Assembly (NCBI RefSeq): GCF_000429965.1
Contig: NZ_AUCW01000022.1
Span: 43,842-107,841 of the forward strand
DNA: 64,000 nt
Direction: 5' to 3'
DNA from: Desulfogranum mediterraneum DSM 13871
GTDB lineage: Bacteria; Desulfobacterota; Desulfobulbia; Desulfobulbales; Desulfobulbaceae
Shown here in pieces: positions 61,236-64,000 of the stretch (the first letter of the stretch is position 1; each line of letters begins with the position of its first letter). Below the pieces are notes generated by a model. The model had not been told where the DNA came from and did not search any database. It was given only the letters and a program-made list of their open reading frames with translations. Both the position numbers and the translations under genes were made by a program.

Positions 61236-62547
61236 GGAGGTTCTCCTCAATCAGCTGTAGTTCTTTATGGTAAATACTTCGCACGTGGCGGTCTTCTACC
61301 TCTATCCATTTTTGATTGTTCACTATCTCAAATCGTTCCTCACCAGCCATCTCGATACCGCAGTACCAGCGGAAAACCCTGTTATGAAACCGACCACGTA
61401 TGGTATTGATAATCAGGTCATAGTGGGACTGGTACTGCTTGCCGCGCCCTAAACGCATGAGCGGCGAAGGGGATCCCTTGCTGCCGACAAACTCCTGCCG
61501 GGCCTGTCGGTACAGCAGGACATAGGGATGGTCACAGCGAAATTCCCCTTGACGGATCACATCCACCAGGGCCATATGTAGTGCCCCATTAAGCAAGGTC
61601 TCCTGTCTGGCGAGCTCAATCAACGGGCGTTTATGGATCTCATCATGAATTGATGCATCTGCCTGCCACTTATCTTCCAGCTCCTGCAGCCATCTAACCA
61701 TGGTGTGGCTACGCGCGGTGTGCAGCGGTTTGTTTATCAAATCAAAAAAAGACCCTGACTTTTTCGGGGCATAATAGCCATGGAGAAAATAGTAGTAGAA
61801 GGCAAGTGCTGGAAAATTCTTCAGATACTGCAATTGCATCTCCGGGTCGGCATAGGTGAGGGTTGCCATTGCCTCCAGGGTCTCCCAGGTTTCATCAAGC
61901 AGAATAGTCATCCCCGGTGAAGGGTTATCCCTGTCACAGTCCCAGGCAATGGATTGTTTGCGAACGTAGGGGTAGAGAAACCATCCCTGCTCCCAGACTG
62001 CCCATTCACCATCAGACTTGGGGATGTGCTCTACCCCCTTATCATAGATCCAGCGCTGCAGGGTATTCAGCGGCATCATCACCGGATGTCCAGGGCCCAT
62101 GAGCAGCCAACGTTGGAGGGTATTCATCCGCCAAAACCCTGGAGTGCGGCTGAAGAGGCAGAGGAACTTGCGCGCAGCATAAAGCGGCTGGCCGGCAACA
62201 TAGTATTCCTTGGCAGTATGATAGGCGTTTTCTGGCCCCATCCACTGACGCCGCTGATTGAGATACAACATCAGAACAAAAGCAAGAAATCCCAACAGAA
62301 ACAACTTTACAACCCGGCGATTAAACAGTTTCACCCGCATCATCTTGAGCCAATGCAGCGGCCGTTTCCAATCTACCGGTGGCGTTTCATTGGTCGCCAT
62401 ACCTTTGGCAAGAGCGGCAAGAAAAGAATAGACAAGAAATACTGTGCTAGCTACCAGCCAACTACAGGCTATGGCTGCAAGCAGATAGCAAAGGATCAGC
62501 ACCATACTGATTACAAGAAAGAAAAGTCCCCATACAACATGGATCAT
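61222..62547 (-). CDS. Unknown membrane protein coupled to the second RTX gene
   Basis: I do not recognise this roughly 441-residue protein. Two hydrophobic segments near the N-terminus (VVWGLFFLVISMVLILCYLL and about 95-110, LFLLGFLAFVLMLYL) anchor it. The remaining 330 residues are rich in Trp, Tyr and Leu (for example FPALAFYYYFLHGYYAPKK) and probably cytoplasmic or periplasmic helical domains. The ATG at 62547 has AAGG at 8 bases and is preferred to the one five codons earlier. Its end overlaps the RTX-2 start by 14 bases, which implies translational coupling. A transport, chaperone or immunity role is guesswork from the neighbourhood. Confidence 0.6.
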   Translation of the reverse strand: MIHVVWGLFFLVISMVLILCYLLAAIACSWLVASTVFLVYSFLAALAKGMATNETPPVDWKRPLHWLKMMRVKLFNRRVVKLFLLGFLAFVLMLYLNQRRQWMGPENAYHTAKEYYVAGQPLYAARKFLCLFSRTPGFWRMNTLQRWLLMGPGHPVMMPLNTLQRWIYDKGVEHIPKSDGEWAVWEQGWFLYPYVRKQSIAWDCDRDNPSPGMTILLDETWETLEAMATLTYADPEMQLQYLKNFPALAFYYYFLHGYYAPKKSGSFFDLINKPLHTARSHTMVRWLQELEDKWQADASIHDEIHKRPLIELARQETLLNGALHMALVDVIRQGEFRCDHPYVLLYRQARQEFVGSKGSPSPLMRLGRGKQYQSHYDLIINTIRGRFHNRVFRWYCGIEMAGEERFEIVNNQKWIEVEDRHVRSIYHKELQLIEENLHGHR

Positions 62548-62809
62548 AAATATACCTTGCATTAAAAATTAAAAGGGCGGATGCATCCTCTCCGCTCCCA
62601 GCTGACCAGCGTCTCACCTCATGTCCAACAACTTCCTGACACAGCTCCTTGCTGCAAATCAGCAGGCAAAACCCTTTCCCCACCGGCACAGGCCGCCATC
62701 CCGGGCAGGAATCAAACCATCCCGGGATAACTCCAGCGCAGCCTGCGCCGCCCTCACCCGGGCAACCGCCAACCGGAGTCGCACCAAGCTAACATCTCGA
62801 TCTTATGTA

Positions 62810-63595
62810 TTATTCATTCCAAAACAGCAGGTTTTCTACGTCTATATTGTCCTTTTCGGTACCAAAAGAAGCGATATAGAGCGACGGGGACTCTCGCAGC
62901 TCATAGCAGTCAGCCTTTTCCCGGATCTGGCGGCCGGTCGCAAAACTGCGCATTTGGGCTTTGACTGCCTCGACAAAAGATCGGCTCCCGGTTGCAATGC
63001 TCTGTGTCCAGTAACCTTCCCTTTGCGCTTCACCCTCAAGCAGCGCTGATGCAACCCACTGTCTATGCGCCGACTGAAAGCTCTCGATATCCTCGAAGCC
63101 GGAAAGAGAGCTCAAGGACTCGTAGTCGATGAGAATGTTTTTTCGACGAGGGTGCTGGATTTCATTATATCCTCCATGATTCCACTGCTCCGGGTGAGTC
63201 ACAACCCCTGCTCGAACCATGTTTAGGTCCACATACACAAGACAGCGCAACAGATGCTCACCAGTCTCGATGGCGGTAGCATGGTAACGATCCTCCCAGA
63301 AAGCACCCTTTCTTTTCTTTCTCTGGTTGTATTCCTGGCCGGTCCTGCCAGCTATGAGCCGAATTGAATTTGGAATCGTTTCTCCGCCATCCTCGTCGTA
63401 AACAATCAGGTGAACATGATTGGAGGTAACGGCGTAGTTCAAGATGACCAAGCCGTAGCGCCTTTTCGCCTCAAACAGCCATTGCATCCATCGATGACGA
63501 TCTCTCGAGAACTTCAAGAGGAACTCCCTTTTATGGCATCTATGCGTTATATGCCAGGCATGGCCGGCAATGTAATGACGATGTGCTCTTGCCAT
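62810..63595 (-). CDS. REP-associated tyrosine transposase (RAYT), second type
   Basis: A 261-residue HUH nuclease of the Y1_Tnp family: HYIAGHAWHITHRCHKREFL at the start, the HUH motif in TSNHVHLIVYDEDGG, the catalytic-Tyr helix QEYNQRKKRKGAFWEDRYHA, and YVDLNMVRAGVV. It differs clearly from the RAYT at 47444 and belongs to a longer subgroup with a C-terminal extension ending NLLFWNE. The frame is complete. A frameshifted 3' remnant of a second copy is at 58235-58447. I see no GGGGACAG palindrome directly beside this copy. Confidence 0.9.
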   Translation of the reverse strand: MARAHRHYIAGHAWHITHRCHKREFLLKFSRDRHRWMQWLFEAKRRYGLVILNYAVTSNHVHLIVYDEDGGETIPNSIRLIAGRTGQEYNQRKKRKGAFWEDRYHATAIETGEHLLRCLVYVDLNMVRAGVVTHPEQWNHGGYNEIQHPRRKNILIDYESLSSLSGFEDIESFQSAHRQWVASALLEGEAQREGYWTQSIATGSRSFVEAVKAQMRSFATGRQIREKADCYELRESPSLYIASFGTEKDNIDVENLLFWNE

Positions 63596-63721
63596 CAGAG
63601 CCCCCTCTGTATCCTTACAGCTCTTGATTTCAACAGAATGTAAGATGACACGAATTCTAGCATCAGGTTTTATTGTTACTTTTCAAAAAATTAATAACTG
63701 TCAACTGCTTACTACTCTTTA

Positions 63722-64000
63722 GGGTTCCTTGAAAATTAAATACAGTAATTCGCAGCATCTTGACAGTTAACTTGCTGTTTTTGCATAAATTTGGTACAAT
63801 TTTGTCGATTTGAGATCAAGCGGTAACCTTACTCGATGGAGACAACCATGATTCAGCCCGGCTTTTTCGATCTGCAGGATAGATTGCTCAAAATTGACAA
63901 GAATGGTGACCCCCTCGCTAGGCTGAATGAGGTTATTGATTGGGAATTGTTCCGACCGGCTATCGAAAAAGTCCGCAATAAGAAACGAAAGTCAAACGTT
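63722..64000 (+). mobile_element. Left part of an IS5-family insertion sequence
   Basis: The element seems to begin at GGGTTCCTTGAAAATT (63722), after TTA. Its left terminus is close to the MITE-like ends (GGGTACGTTGAAAA). The transposase gene starts at 63848. The right end lies outside the window. Confidence 0.6.
63848..64000 (+). CDS. IS5-family transposase (N-terminal part, cut by window edge)
   Basis: The first 51 codons are visible: an opening MIQPGFFDLQDRLLKIDK, then GDPLARLNEVIDWELFRP and AIEKVRNKKRKSN. The GFFD, GDPL and IDWE-F-RP pattern is the conserved N-terminus of IS5-group DDE transposases. A TTGACA hexamer (63760-63765) in the upstream 126 bases could be part of its promoter. 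The DDE catalytic core is beyond the window, so I cannot say whether the gene is intact. Confidence 0.8.
   Translation, partial: MIQPGFFDLQDRLLKIDKNGDPLARLNEVIDWELFRPAIEKVRNKKRKSNV

Overview
The window is about 64 kb of GC-rich, gene-dense chromosome. It most likely comes from a Desulfobacterota (former Deltaproteobacteria) bacterium. That inference rests on an orange-protein (ORP)-like cluster of NifX-type proteins and ferredoxin-bearing MinD/Mrp ATPases, many PAS/GGDEF/hybrid-kinase sensors, sigma-54 activators and a CoA-disulfide reductase/rhodanese fusion. Genes for Kdo transferase and the LolCD(E) lipoprotein exporter show a Gram-negative envelope. I see no rRNA, tRNA or CRISPR.

Layout. 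1-12 kb is mostly housekeeping: carB (5' part) and carA, waaA, an exported cyclophilin-FKBP fusion, an EamA transporter, trpS, grpE-dnaK and a class I/II aminotransferase. 12.5-19.4 kb holds signalling genes: an alpha/beta-hydrolase remnant, a hybrid histidine kinase, a GGDEF protein with a dead EAL domain and an NtrC-type regulator. 19.8-25 kb is rlmD, lysS and a lolC/E-lolD pair. After another hybrid kinase (25.2-28 kb), a tight four-gene operon (28.4-34.3 kb) encodes lysine 6-aminotransferase, an ALDH7-type semialdehyde dehydrogenase, a D-2-hydroxyacid-type FAD dehydrogenase and a VOC-like protein. Together these look like a route from lysine toward 2-oxoglutarate. A GGDEF-EAL protein follows on the other strand.

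37.2-43.4 kb (minus strand) is the ORP-like locus: a NifU-like scaffold, three NifX-type proteins, two Fe-S P-loop ATPases, a receiver-like protein, a DUF5320-type glycine-rich protein and a PAS-AAA+-Fis sigma-54 activator. A good -24/-12 promoter precedes the first structural gene. CoA-disulfide/polysulfide reductase is divergent to it, and a 6-phosphogluconate dehydrogenase with a CTTAAG-repeat operator follows.

47.3-64 kb is an accessory region. It holds a 3064-residue RTX protein with an N-terminal lipase domain and a second, partly duplicated RTX protein, each directly preceded by a small unknown gene. Two REP-associated tyrosine transposases (RAYTs), one RAYT remnant and REP-like palindromes sharing a GGGGACAG core lie among them. 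Both RTX genes have lost their 3' ends at such a palindrome. The start of an IS5-family element is at the right edge. Its terminal sequence resembles the inverted repeats of a roughly 140-bp MITE-like family found at 11983-12124, 19361-19499 and 36649-36789, with further decayed copies.
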